Positions 23,333 to 35,900 of a stretch of DNA of 64,000 nucleotides are shown piece after piece. Source of the DNA: Theristus sp. LFF4_11 (taxonomy: Eukaryota > Nematoda > Chromadorea > Monhysterida > Xyalidae); assembly GCA_030248135.1 (NCBI GenBank), contig JASANC010001822.1:96139-160138 (forward strand), written 5' to 3'. A program made the translations under genes and the position numbers. How positions within the stretch are numbered: position 1 is the stretch's first letter; each line of letters begins with the position of its first letter. The notes beneath the pieces are model-generated. The model worked only from the letters and a program-made list of their open reading frames with translations, ran no database searches and was not told the DNA's origin.

Positions 23333-26300
23333 ATGTCCTCCGCGGGAAGCGAAAAAGATTTGAAAGACAGAAGGCTCGAAAATCCACTTGATCTGTCAGT
23401 GCAGACGGAAGACCAACTTCGTTCTCTCAGCCAGGTTCATCCCATGTTTTCATTTTTTTGCACTTGTGATGTCTAAACTTTTTACATTCTCCTATTCGTT
23501 TGTTTTATCCTGCACAAACTAGTTTAATTTCAGTTGCTGGATCGGCTGAAAGGTAACGAGTCGTTTGGTGACCACGAGCTCACGAACGACCAGCAATTTG
23601 TGTTGCGCTTCTTGAAAGGTACGTTCCGTCGTTCTCTTCTGCTTCCAGCTTTCTAGCACTTCGTGTGCAATTGAGATCCATGCGATTGCGGCCCGCGATG
23701 AATTCCAGTCCGGCGCGACGTTGTCCGTCCCCAAACGATAGAAAGCCTGCTGCAGTGATTTTTTCTTAATTTGTGATGAATCCAACAAGTGTGTAGAATC
23801 TCAATAGTGCAAAGTCTGCCAAAAAATTTCAAAGAACACAGGTTTTCCGACGTGCCTTTTGTAGGAAAAGGCTTGGCTTAAGATATAATGACTTAGCTTT
23901 AAAAAGATTAGATTTGCTAAGGCTGACTTTCTATTTTTGCGGCTATTTTTGCAGTTAAAAATTAATTAAAAAATCACTCCAAGTACAGTAAATTCTAAAT
24001 TATAGGCGATCAGCTGATTGGTTGGCAATCACGTAATGCATGCTTTATGTGCCGGACTCCGCCCCCACAGCAATGCCTGCACAGAACGCATGCATCGTGA
24101 CCAGCGTGACCACACACCAATTAGCAGATTGCCCATATTTTAGTGTTTAACTGTCGTTAATATTATGCTAGGAAACTTGCTAGCTCGGAATCGTCTAGCC
24201 GGGAATTCTTCGAGCTGAAATGAGTTGGTCACCGGTCCACAGTACCACCACATACCACATACAATCGTCGCCTACCCTTTTTAAGACGTTATTTTTTAAA
24301 CTCTTTTGTTTGTCCGCTTGGCGAACTTCACTCACTCTACTTTCTACTGCTTCACACTACTTCGCTACTTTCAGCCCGTGAATACAACGTGGACAATGCC
24401 GAATCGATGTTTTTGGCTGTGAGTTTGGTTTTTTGTAAAGTATGATTTGTAAACAATGATAAAGACGATAGTTTTTGTCCAAGATGAACAAACCAATAGA
24501 GCTAACGATTAGCCGTTACAAATAATTCTTTATTTCTTTTTGATGTATTTCAGCACATGCGTCTGCGCAAAGCGTGGAAACTCGATCACAACCACCCAAA
24601 ACCGCATCCGGTGAGCTGACTGACTCTACACTCAAAATGTACGTCAGACATCCGCCAACTCACAGTCCTCAATTTTCCAACTTCTTCAGATCATGCGCCA
24701 GTACTATACGAGAGGCCTGTTTGGACACGACCGTTTTGGCCGTCCAGTGATTTACATTCCATTTGCAGATGTTGATCCAGTCGGTAAGTCTGCTGCAGGA
24801 GCTTTTTCATTGTGATTCGCTTTTTTGAATGAATGCTTCTTAATCCCTGTTAACGTCTGGTAACGTTGGCTATACTTGTGTGAAAACGTTCCACAGCGTT
24901 ATTGCATTATCGTGAACGTTAAGCAACGTTATCACAGACGTTATTGCATTATCAGAAACATCTCACAGCGTCATTGGTGTTGGTTTTTTTGCTAATAATG
25001 TGCGCACTCAAATTAACCACGTGTCAAATAACCTTACATGATGAAACGAGCTCACCACAAGTGTTATCTAATCTAGCCTCTCATTTTCCGTTTTTCCTGT
25101 CTTAGGCGTTGTAAGTGCGATTCGGTTCAGCGACGTTCTACGGACGGTCGTATGTTGGGCGGACGAAGCGAGACTGAAATACAAAGAGAATGCAAAAAAG
25201 GTTTTTAATCGTAATCAATATTTTTCACTGACTTTAAAATCACCAACAGCTGTTCTTTTTGATCTTTAGACAGGCAACAACGTGCAGCAGAGCATGTACA
25301 TCATTGATCTAAAAGGCATTGGATCTAAACATATTATGGGCACGGGAATGGACGCTTTACTGGCGGTTTGTTTTAGCGTTTTCGAATAAAATGAGCCTGA
25401 GACTGAAAAGAAAAGGGTCACCAAAAGATTTACATTTATTCTCTCGTTTAAAGTTTCATAAAAGAATAAAACGTTGAATTGCTTTGCAGAAAGCTCGTGC
25501 TTTGGAGCGTAACGCACCCGAGACAGTGCACAACATTGTAGTCGTTAATGGTAACTAAATTCCACTTTAAAATAATTATACAATTTAAGAAAACTTTGTG
25601 ACAAACATGATGAATCACCAACTTTGCGAACTATTCAATTCAGCGCCGCTTGGCTTTTCAACAATCTACAACCTCGTGAAACCAGTGCTCAGCGAGGCGA
25701 CCAAACGAAAAGTGACCGTTTTTGGAAGTCGGCTGCTTAGATTTTAAATAAGAGCAGAAAAAAATTGGATAGTTACCTTTTTCATACCAAAATTTTCTTT
25801 TTCAAGCAAGCGGTTGGCAATCAAAGTTGCTCGAGCGCATTAATCCTGATCAGCTGCCAGCGCACTATGGCGGTGACGCAATGGAAGACGGAGACGGAAA
25901 ATGCTCGAGATCTGTTAGTTTCGTCCATCAATTTAGGGTTATTTTTTCTTCCCAACTAAATTTTCAGTCACATTTTCATGCAGATCTGCTGGGGCGGTGA
26001 AGTGCCAAAAGCGCTCTATTTAACGGAAGAGCGACGACAATCGCTGCTGCCAGCTGGTTGGAGCTTTACTAAACATTATTATTTCATGTGTTTTTTACTT
26101 TTTCAAACTCACTAAATTTTTATTTCTAAACTTCACTAATCATTCTAGGTTTGAACACTACCACTGTATGTCTGTCCAGTGGTGAAGAGCGGCTGATTCG
26201 GTTGCTCACCGATCACTTACCGAAAGAGAAACACTGCACTTTGGTGTTAGTTTCCTGTTGTGAATGGATGTGTAGTCACTTCTGAATTCTGAAATTGCGT

Positions 26301-26846
26301 GTATTTTTGAGTTTGCACGATTTCACGGTTTTACCACGACTTACAGGTGGTACGTATTTGTATACTACGATGGAATATCAGAAATCTCATTTGGTGTCCA
26401 TGAGTTATCGGACGATATGGTGCACTCTGACGACCAAACTGTGAAATCACAAATTGCAAAGCTGCCTCAAGTCGTTCCACATGGTCCGTACTTTTGCAGT
26501 CGTGTACCAGAGTACGGTCAAACGACTGTGCGACGTGGAGCGCAATGTAAGTCAACACTTTCAAAAGAGCTCAACAAGCCGTTCAACACTCTCAGGTAAC
26601 ACTGGCATGTTTGAGCCAAAAGTTGCTTACAAGAGGTACAAAAGTTGCTTACAAAATGTTGAACTTTCTGTCGAACTAGTTTCTCTTAACTTGCGCAGAT
26701 AGTGTTTCAAGCTTTCCCCTTCAATTGTAGATGTTGTGCGCCTGGACAATTCACGCAGTTGGTTCTTCAGCAAAACGGTGGAATACTACGCTGATATACT
26801 GCCATCCGATTCTGAATATATCAGAGCTTTTGATGCTGTTCTGTGA
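23333..26846 (+). CDS. SEC14-like CRAL-TRIO/GOLD lipid-transfer protein, copy 1
   Basis: Binds a hydrophobic ligand (phospholipid or tocopherol-like) and moves it between membranes. Exons: 23333-23434, 23534-23618, 24375-24418, 24554-24610, 24690-24783, 25106-25200, 25270-25365, 25490-25550, 25644-25727, 25807-25913, 25984-26056, 26149-26245, 26347-26546, 26731-26846; all phases agree. N-terminal CRAL-TRIO-N segment (TEDQLRSL...NDQQFVLRFLKAREYNVDNA), lipid-binding domain (GLFGHDRFGRPVIYIPF, MYIIDLKGIG, INPDQLPAHYGGDAMEDGDG), and a C-terminal GOLD domain ending YVVRLDNSRSWFFSKTVEYY. The order is that of the animal SEC14L2-4 group. The Met at 23333 is chosen because it is the first one conserved with copy 2. 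Intron 2 is 756 bp against about 135 bp in copy 2, because of a repeat insertion near 23870-24290. AATAAA follows at about 26912. Confidence 0.92.
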
Positions 26847-26952
26847 AACTTGATCGGTTGGAACTTGCTGTCACTAAATGGAAAAGCAATGTCATCGACG
26901 TGTGCATAGTACAATAAATTATTGGTGCACAATCAAACAGTAGTCGTTCGAA

Positions 26953-27360
26953 TCAGCGGTGAATCCATAACGATTTCAGTATCACCAATTGTTTCCTCGG
27001 TATTTGTTGGCCAAAGACTCTGGTCAACTTTAGAGAATGTTTAGTTGCTTGATCAGTGTAACGCAAACAACGGCGATTAACTGACGCTGTTTTCTGTACT
27101 TTGCCGCGACCAGATTCTTTCTTGCATTGTTGCTGTTGCATTTTTTCTGATGTAAAACAGTGAGATTCTGCAGGTTCTGATGACTGTGACACCAAAAATG
27201 ATCCAGTGCGACAACTATTAAATAAAGTTTCATTTAAATTTTAAAAAGCTCACCCACATAAAAGTGGCAAAAAAGCCGTATTACAAGAGAAGCAGTAGAT
27301 TGCAACGACCAAGCTCTTAGTTCACTGCATTTGTGGCGGACGACTAATCTGACGATTTTC
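26953..27360 (-). pseudogene. Relic 3' end of the neighbouring membrane-protein gene
   Basis: Reverse-strand sequence matches the last exon and part of the upstream exons of the gene at 30998-32538 (shared words GGTGAATCCATAA, GATTTCAGTA, AGATTGCAACGACCAAGCT). Deletions and frame changes break it: the tail continues as KVQKTASVNRRCLRY rather than KVQKSASVHHSPLPALH, and the region between the last two exons is shortened. The 5' half is absent. It came with the SEC14 segment duplication. Confidence 0.75.
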
Positions 27361-28073
27361 CACAGCAAAAATCGTGCAACATAGTGTGTGTGTGATGAAT
27401 GCAAAATAAAAGGCGAAGGAGGTCACAACAAAACGATTTATAAAACTCTTCAATATGGTTTGAGTAACGCAACTGAGAACGGACTCAATCAAGGTTCTGT
27501 TTTCGAAAAACTTTCCCTATAAACGATTTTTATTGGTTTTTATTCAAAATAACTGCTTGTCGGATTTGAAGAGGATGCAAACAAGGTTCGAGTTCGGTTG
27601 TTGATTTAGGTCCTTGTTCAAGAATTTCTGAAAGTTGATTTTTGATAGGCGCCGGCATGCGCTGAATTGATCACGCTGATGATAGAGAAAAATGTCGTTT
27701 CGCGTTGATTCTCTAGCCGTGCAATAAAACTATATCAAATTGATGCGCGGGTGTTTACATGAAAATGCTTGTATGTTTACATGTTTTACTGTGGTATCTA
27801 TCATTTTTTGTTCAACTACATTTTGTTTCTTATTTGCAATTAGAAAATTGTGTTTTATCTGTAAAATACTGACTTTTCTCTTTCAACATGAACTGGATAG
27901 ATAGTTGTTTATTATGGGCGCTGCGATTTTGTTTTGACCGAAACAAAATTTGTATTGCCATTGGCAACATCTGCAAACAATCTGGTTTTCTGGTTTGGTG
28001 TGCTGATTTTGAGTGCCCAAAATATACAGATTAGAAAAGCATGCTCAATCAAACTATCGGATTGAACAAAAAA

Positions 28074-30904
28074 ATGTCTTTTGCGGGAAGCGAAAAGGAT
28101 TTGAAAACCAGAAGGCTCGAAAATCCACTCGATTTTTCAGTGCAGACAGAAGACCAACTTCGTGCTCTCAGCCTGGTTCATTCGCTGCTTTTATTTTGCA
28201 TTTACTGCCTAGTGTTTTTTTGATTCCCCTTGGTACATTTTGTTTTATCCTGCACAAACTGGTTTAATTTTAGTTGCTGGATCGGCTGAAAGGCAACGAG
28301 TCGTTTGGTGACCACGAACTCACTAACGACCAGCAATTTGTGTTGCGTTTCTTGAGAGGTATGTTCCGCCGTTCTCTTAGGCATCTGTCGCTTCTGTGTT
28401 TGTTCCCTTCTTTATTGACAGTACGACGTTATTTTTCAAACGCTCTTGTTTGTCCACCTAGCCTAAGTTTACTCAAATACTCGCCACTTCCAGCCCGTGA
28501 ATACAACGTGGACGATGCTGAGTCGATGTTTTTGGCTGTGAGTTAGATTGGTAAACACACAGTAATAAAAACTTGCTGTTTTTTGCTTCAGACCGAATAG
28601 TTAAGGGAGTGAGAAATCAGCCGTCAGAAAAAAATGTATTACAATTTTTGTTGTATTTGAAGCACATGCGAGTGCGCAAAGCGTGGAAACTTGATTGCAA
28701 CCACCCCAAACCACATCCGGTGAGTTGACTGATTGTACAAATAAAACGTACGTCAGACATCCAATTTTAAGTTTTTAGTTTTCAAACTTAATCCTTCAGC
28801 TCATGCGCCAGTACTATACGAGAGGCCTCTTTGGACACGACCGTTTTGGCCGTCCAGTGATTTACATTCCATTTGCAGATATTGATCCAGTCGGTAAGGC
28901 TGCTGCAAGGAGATTTTTTTCGATTCTTTTTTTCAGGTAGGCGTTATTGTTTCTTCAGTTTTATAATTTTTATTGTTTTAGGCGTTATGAGTACGATTCG
29001 GTTCAGCGACGCTCTACGGACGGTTGTATGCTGGGCGGATGAAGTACGACTGAAGTACAAAGAGAACGCTGAAAAGGTTTCTTTAATTTGTTGAAAGAAT
29101 GTTTTCGATTCGTTTTCAAACAAATCTTTCATTGTATTAAAAAACGTCAACCGCTGTTCTTTTTGATCTTCAGACAGGCAACAACGTGCAACAGAGCATG
29201 TACATCATTGATCTGAGAGGCCTTGGATCGAAACATATTACGGGCACGGGAATGGACGCTTTGCTGGCGGTTCGTTTCGGCGTTTTTCGATTGAATGAGC
29301 CAGATACTTGAAAGAACAACATAAATTAGGTGTTTAGTTCATCCATTACATCTGCTTGGTTCATTCGTATTGTTAAAGAGGTCAGTTGACAATATGTTCT
29401 TTTTTCCTGCAGACAGCTCGTGCTTTGGAGCGCAATGCACCCGAGACAGTGCACGACATTGTGGTGGTCAATGGTAACTAATTTCGATGAGAAAATTCAA
29501 GAACACTTTTCGAAAACATGACAGTTTACACAAACGATATTGTGGCCGCCGTTCAGTCGTTTATCGAGAGACCTAGAATACTGGATTAGTATGGTTATAT
29601 AGATACAGAAACCCAATTAACTCAGCAATTATTTTAATAATCACCAATAATTACCTGGTATTATCATTACCAACATTTCAAATAATTCAATTCAGCGCCG
29701 CTTGGCTTTCCAACGATCTACAACGTTGTGAAACCAGTGCTCAGCGAGGCGACCAAACGAAAAGTGACCGTTTTTGGAAGTCGGTTGCTTAGATTATGAA
29801 AAAGTGCAAAAAAATGGATAGTTACTTTCTTTATACCAATTTTTTTCATCAAGCAAGCGGTTGGCAATCAAAGTTGCTCGAGCGCATTAATCCTGATCAG
29901 CTGCCAGCGCACTATGGCGGTGACGCAATGGAAGACGGAGACGGAAAATGCTCGAGATCTGTTAGTTTCGTCTATCAGTTTAGGGTTATTGTTGCTTCCC
30001 AACTAATGTTTCAGTCACATTTTCTACATGCAGATCGGCTGGGGCGGAGAAGTGCCTAAAGCGCTCTATTTAACGGATGAGCGACGACAATCGCTGCTGC
30101 CAGCCGGTTAAATTTATTGGAGCTTTTCTAACTTTTTTTATTTTATTTATTTTTTATTTTTTTAAACTTACTAAATTTTTATTCCTGAACTTCACTAATC
30201 ATTCTAGGTTTAAACACTACCACTGTATGTCTGTCCAGTGGTGAAGAGCGGCTGATTCGGTTGCACACTGATCACTTACCGAAAGAGAAACACTGCACTT
30301 TGGTGTTAGTTTCTTGTTGTAAATGCTTGTGTAGTCACTTTTGAATGCTGAAATTGCGTGCATTTTTGAGTTTTCACGATTTCACGGTTTTACCACGACT
30401 TACAGGTGGTACGTATTTGTACACTACGATGGAATATCAGAAATCTCATTTGGTGTCCATGAGTTATCGGACGATATGGTGCACTCTGACGACCAAACTG
30501 TGAAATCACAAATTGCAAAGCTGCCTCAAGTCGTTCCACATGGCCCGTACTTTTGCAGTCGTGTACCAGAGTACGGTCAAACGACTGTGCGACGTGGAGC
30601 GCAATGTAAGTCAACACTTTCAAAAGAGCTCAACAAGCCGTTCAACACTCTGTTGAGGTAACACTAATGATGGTTGGCCAAAAGTTGCTAACAGGAGGTA
30701 GCTCAACAAAATGTTGAACTTTCTGCCGAACTAGTTTTTCTCATTGTGCGCAGGCAGCAGTGTTTCAAGTTTTCCCTTTCAATTGTAGATGTTGTGCGCC
30801 TGGACAATTCACGCAGTTGGTTTTTCAGCAAAACAGTGGAATACTACGCTGATATACTGCCATCCGATTCCGAATATATCAGTGCTTTTGATATAGTTTT
30901 GTGA
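28074..30904 (+). CDS. SEC14-like CRAL-TRIO/GOLD lipid-transfer protein, copy 2
   Basis: Paralogue of the gene at 23333 with the same 14-exon structure: 28074-28175, 28274-28358, 28494-28537, 28663-28719, 28800-28893, 28982-29076, 29174-29269, 29413-29473, 29696-29779, 29854-29960, 30034-30106, 30208-30304, 30406-30605, 30789-30904. Protein differences are few and scattered (for example MSFAGSEKDLKTRR against MSSAGSEKDLKDRR, ITGTGMD against IMGTGMD, SDSEYISAFDIVL against SDSEYIRAFDAVL). Introns have drifted more than exons, so both proteins look constrained. An upstream in-frame Met at 28041 has no counterpart in copy 1 and is not preferred. AATAAA at about 30972. Confidence 0.92.
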
Positions 30905-30997
30905 AACTTAATCGGTTGGAACTTACTGTCACTAAATGGAAAAGCAATGTCATCGACGTGTGCATAGTATGACAATAAATTATTGGTGCACGCACAA

Positions 30998-32538
30998 TCA
31001 AACAGTAGTCGTTCGAATCAGCGGTGAATCCATAATGATTTCAGTACTATCAATTGTTTCCTCGGTATCGGTTGGCCAAAGACTCTGATCAACTTTGGAG
31101 AATGTTTGCTTGTTCGATCGGTGTAACGCAGGCAACGGCGAGTGGTGAACTGACGCCGATTTCTGCACTTTGCCAGCTGCAAAACAGAACAACATTTGTG
31201 AATCGAGCCACTGAAAGAGCCAGAAATTACTGTACCTAATGCAAACAGTTTAATGATAACAAGATCGTTTTTAATAAAAAAACTACATTTTAATACCGTT
31301 GCTGATTGGTGCATGGCATGATGGGCATCTCAGTGGGGGAGTTTGGTTCACGGATACTTCATTGAGTTTTTCTTGATTGCCTCGACTAGAATGTGTCTTG
31401 CGTTGTAGCATTTGCTTTTTTCGGATGTAAAACGGTGGATACCGGAAGCAGAAGTAGACGCAGCAGATGACGGTGACAATGACACTAAAAATGAATCGGT
31501 GCAACAACTATTAAAAGAAATTTCGCCAAAAAATTTAAATTTTGCAAAAGCTCACGCACGTCAAAACGGCAAAAAACAGTATCACATTGCGATATGTGAT
31601 GTAATCAGCGATAGATTGCAACGACCAAGCTTCTTCTGTCACTGCGCTCGTGGCGGATGATGAGTCTGACGATTGTAAAGGGCCGATTTCAAAAAAATCA
31701 CGTTCCACATATTTTTCGATTTCCGTCACAGCTCGCCGACGGTATACCGTTATTCGAGTTCGTATGTATGTTTCAGGTTGATTGATTGGTAAATCCAAAA
31801 TCCATCTCCTGCCGATGTCATCAAAGAAAAAGGATACCCACAATAACCCGAAAATACGCAATCAGTGAGAAAAAAATTAAAACTGTTTCAATGATTTGCT
31901 TTTGATGTTCATTTTTTTGAAAACGGCCCTGAGTGAGAGAGTTCCAGAGCTGCTGCACCTCGTTGACTCGAAGGCTTCTCCGCTCGGACCAACGCCACGA
32001 GCAGCTCAGTGGCACCTGCCTTTCTGCCGTCTGCCGGATCGTTTTTCAATGTTTTCATGTTTCTGAATTCAAAAATTAAAATGTGTAGCAGCAGTTGGAA
32101 AATTGAAACACACCAAATCGCAAATTACAGAAGCAACAAAAAAATTTAGTTTATTTAGCTTTCTGATTTCGATACGCTGAATGAGTTTCAGTGAGACCGT
32201 GACAATGCGTGTGCCATTAGCACCATTATTTTGACGTGGACTGAAAGTGGTTTGTTTTCAAACATAACATCAATCTATTCAATTCGTATTGGTAATGTTC
32301 TCATTACATTAGCACTGAAGCGCAATTTGAAATTTGGCTTGAAATTTGTTTGGTTTTAATTTCGTTTCTGTTTCAACCAGAAATGCGTTGTTTTTAATCT
32401 CACCAGCGGATAACATTCAACAATGATTAAAAAAAACGAAATACAAAACGGGAATACCCATGGCAACGTTGAAATATAAGTAGACACCAACAACAGCAAC
32501 ACTGAGAAAGCGGCGGTGAGGCTTTTCCACATATTCAA
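30998..32538 (-). CDS. Multi-pass membrane protein of unknown function with CxxC pair
   Basis: Not recognised. The start is the Met at 32538 (MNMWKSLTAAFSVLLLLV), with an exon to about 32404 that ends at a clean GTGAGA donor. A middle exon at about 32010-31862 reads VNEVQQLWNSL and a hydrophobic IIETVLIFFSLIAYF. An exon at about 31830-31570 reads RRWILDLPINQPETY, a charged helix RRRAVTEIEKYVERDF and hydrophobic NVILFFAVLTC. An exon 31507-31290 has FIFSVIVTVICCVYFCF, then CPSCHAPISN. The last exon, about 31177-30998, ends DSPLIRTTTV. Four to five membrane spans are likely, with a Ser/Thr-rich cytoplasmic tail and a lone CPSC that could be half of a metal site. The exon boundaries near 32030 and 31840 are unresolved and may hide a frameshift. 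It faces the LAPTM-like gene head to tail. Confidence 0.6.
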
Positions 32539-32659
32539 CTTTGCTCCGATTCCTTCACACGAAAATCATGATACTAAAATGCGTTCACGTGATTTTAGTA
32601 GCCGTTTCAGTGGACCCGTCTTCTCAGTGATGAAAAACGTATAAAATCTTAAGTACAGT

Positions 32660-32930
32660 AGGCCGATTAAACATGGCACCTTTTTTCAGGGCGCAAGGAG
32701 CGCGCGAAATTTGAATGAACGCAAAAAGACGTTTAGAAACCAAATTGGGTGTCAAATTTGACGTGTTTCTTAAAATAATTGGTTATTCGTGCTATTCTGT
32801 TCATTCTTTGTTCACTGCACACACTATTGGAAAATATCTTGGCATTTTTGAGAAAGGCAACTCCTAGTCTGCGACTAATCTCGCCTTGATTGCGAAGACA
32901 AGGACTGCCTTATTTATTCGGCCATCATAC
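32660..32930. mobile_element. TA-type MITE, family 1 (copy 1)
   Basis: Ends GTAGGCCGATTAAACATGGC and, on the other side, TATTTATTCGGCCATCATAC. The interior carries the family words GCGCGAAATTTGAATGA, CAAATTTGACGTG, GGCAACTCCTAGTC. It starts 59 bp downstream of the LAPTM-like stop codon and supplies the nearest AATAAA on the minus strand (about 32910). Confidence 0.8.
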
Positions 32931-32988
32931 TGCACAATGTGACGTGACTGACAACAAATAATCAAGATCAAAGTGAGAGTGACAAATC

Positions 32989-35900
32989 TCAAAACAGCGA
33001 GTTCCTTCGTCCGAACTGATCGGTGGTGGTTTGCACGAACACGGGCATCTTCGCGAGCATTTGCTCAGTTTGCGCAGTCCGCTGCAGGAATCTGTAGCAC
33101 CTGTACACGACGAGTGTGCACCAGACGTGCAACATCGTGAACGCAAGCACCAGCAGCACGAGCACGGCCAGCAACACGCGCATCAGCGGCACGATCGCGT
33201 CCGCTGCGTTCACGTGTTTCCGTGAGAAAACGACAGAGGGCGTTCGCGACGCCTGTATCAGTGGCGCCGCCTGCACGGACGACGCTGATTGGTCGTTGTT
33301 GGTGAGCGCGGCCATGTCGCCGAGTCCGCCCAGTTGACGACCGGACGTGACGACGCGCAAGCCGATCGTGGTGCCGAAGATAACGGTGCTCAGCAGGTAG
33401 GCGATCACGGCAAACAGCAGCACGATAACGAGAATCTGAAACGGCACTCGACGTTCATAAACAGCAGGCAATGAACAGTGTTTGCACCTAAGTGTGGGGG
33501 GGGGTCAGCGCCATACGGAAAATCTTTTAAAACTATTTAATGGTGCAGGGACATTTCATTTTAATCAAAGCGCTTCAAGTTTTGCCAATAACGATAATTT
33601 TTAAGGTGCGGAAATTTAAAAAAAACGGGTGCGATTGGGCGACGTAATTTCTGTTTCCGGTTTTGTTGGACCACGTAAATTTTCGGTTTTACTGTTTTTC
33701 TTCATTTTGTTCAGAGGACAGCAGCAATCCATTTGAAAACAACGTCCAAATCAAGGCGTTCAGCGTGACAAAGGCTGACCTGCATGGCAAGATGCGGCAC
33801 GAGCAACTGATGTCGTCGTTGGTTGACACCGAGCAACAGCAGCAAGATGACGGTTGCCGCGAGCAGGATGCCCGTGAACACGACGCTGTAGTAGACGGGG
33901 TTGCCGTAGTTGGTGGTCGCCAGCAAGTAGACACTGTCCGTCAGTTGCACCAACAAACAGATGCACTCGAGAATGGCGATCAGCACGCACGCCGTCGTGA
34001 GACGCAGCAACGCGCAGCAACAACGCCCACTGCTGATCTTCGGGTGCTTCTTTGTGGGTGACGGAGACTCGCCGTCCGGGCTCGTGGTACCGGTGCTGTT
34101 GTCCGGGCCAGCCAGGCCGTTCGCGACGACGCCGCCGCCGTTGTCAAACGCCGTGCTGCCGGACGAGTGACGTTTTTGATAGTCTGCGAAGAACGTTGAT
34201 TTTCCAAGTTTGTTTTGGGAAAAGTTGAAGAATGAACATGTTGTGCATTCTGTCTGAAGTATGTGCAGTTTGTGCATTATCTACTACAGTATGGCCGAAT
34301 AAATAAGGCAGCCCGTCAAGGCGGGATCAGTCGCAGACTAGGAGTTGTCTTTTTCAAAAATGCCAACATCACTCCTAATCATGTGTTCAAGGGAGCACGA
34401 GTGAACAGAATAGCACGAAGAATCCATAAGTCTAAAAACGCGTCAAATTTGGCATACAATTTGGTTTCTGAACGTCTTTTTTCTTTTATTCAAATTTCGC
34501 GCGCTCATGCACCCTGAAAAAAGCTGCCATGTTTACTCGGTCATTCCTACATCATCTTACCAAACCAATTCAGCAATCAACCAATCAGCTCAGTTCAGCT
34601 CAACCAGAAAATATCGAAGAAAAAGCACAAAAATTGAACCACTAAACTGACCGATGTAATGACCAAACGAATCGCCAATAGTAGACGATACGACGGCGTC
34701 TGAGGTCCGTGACGACGGAACGGACGCCCAAAACAAGTCCGAATCCAACGTTGGATCCCTCAAAACTGAATTTTGATGCTGATCACTTCTGGGCGGTGGT
34801 ATTTTGTAGCCATTCCCATCTGATGAGGCCGCTTGGATTCGCCGATTACGGGCGTGCTGGTCCTGGAGATCACTAAGAAAATCGCCGAACATATCTTCGT
34901 CTTGGTTGTCTTCTGGCTCTGTTGATGCGATCGGTGCTGTGCTCGTGTTGCTCTGGTGGGACGGCTGAAAAATAAAAGAAAAACATTATCTGAACTGATT
35001 TGTTACGTTTGAACCGAGTGCATCTGCGAAAATTTATAACCGCGACTGAGAGATTATTGGCTAGAATTTTTGATCTCCGTTTGCTGCACTGAAGCGATCG
35101 GATAAGAGGATTAAAACTGCTTGAACGCTACAAATCAATCACTGTGCAACTTTCTTCTGTAGCAGCGAGGAAGCAGTCTCAGACAAATTACACAGTGGGG
35201 TCAATTCAGTATTTTACAATTTGCTTTTTCAATCACATCTCAAAAAGTTTATGACGATTCTTTTCACCAACAACTAACATTGGGAAATTTGGAGAAGCAG
35301 AAGTAAAAATAGCGCGTGACTAAGTCGCTAACTCGCTGTTGTGCATCATGCAATTTTGCAGCAGCACAATAATAAAATAATACGATAATACGATTCGCGT
35401 CAAAAACAGTTTAATGAACTTTTCTTGTGACGTTTTCTGCGCACAAGAGTCCATTCAGTTTGACAGTACACACATACAACGAACACACGCACGCGAGCAT
35501 ACAGTTCGCAACAAAAGTTTGTTTGTTTGATTGTCCGCAGTCTGCCGGAGGTGTGGTACTGAAAAACGAAGAAACAGCGCTGTGATATGGATTTTTGCAC
35601 AGTTCGCAACAACAAACCATTATAAACTCTTTCCTACTTTTCCAGTCTCGCTGTGAGGCAAGCAAATCCAAATGTAAAGATTTCGCAAATCCTCGCCGTT
35701 TTTCACAATGCTCAGTTTTGTTGGGTACAGACGCAGCCACCCACGCACTCTCTTTCACTTATGCGTGAACATAACGGATATTATTATAAATATTTTCGAG
35801 TGCGTAAAATCAGATAAATGTAAAGAAAGATGTCGGAACAGAAGAAAACGGTGGTATTGTCACGCTGATTTTGGTGAAAACATGCAAATCGTAAAATATG

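Larger units (their letters stand above)
22610..31680. repeat. Tandem segmental duplication, unit ~4.7 kb
   Basis: Unit A (about 22610-27360) and unit B (about 27360-31680) match outside the genes as well as in them. Upstream, GAGGTCACGGCAAAATGATG at 22687 pairs with GAGGTCACAACAAAACGATT at 27419. Downstream, the AATAAATTATTGGTGCA region follows both SEC14-like genes. Both units then enter the 3' part of a minus-strand gene, which is complete only in unit B. The duplication is therefore direct, and unit A's gene tail is a by-product. Confidence 0.85.
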
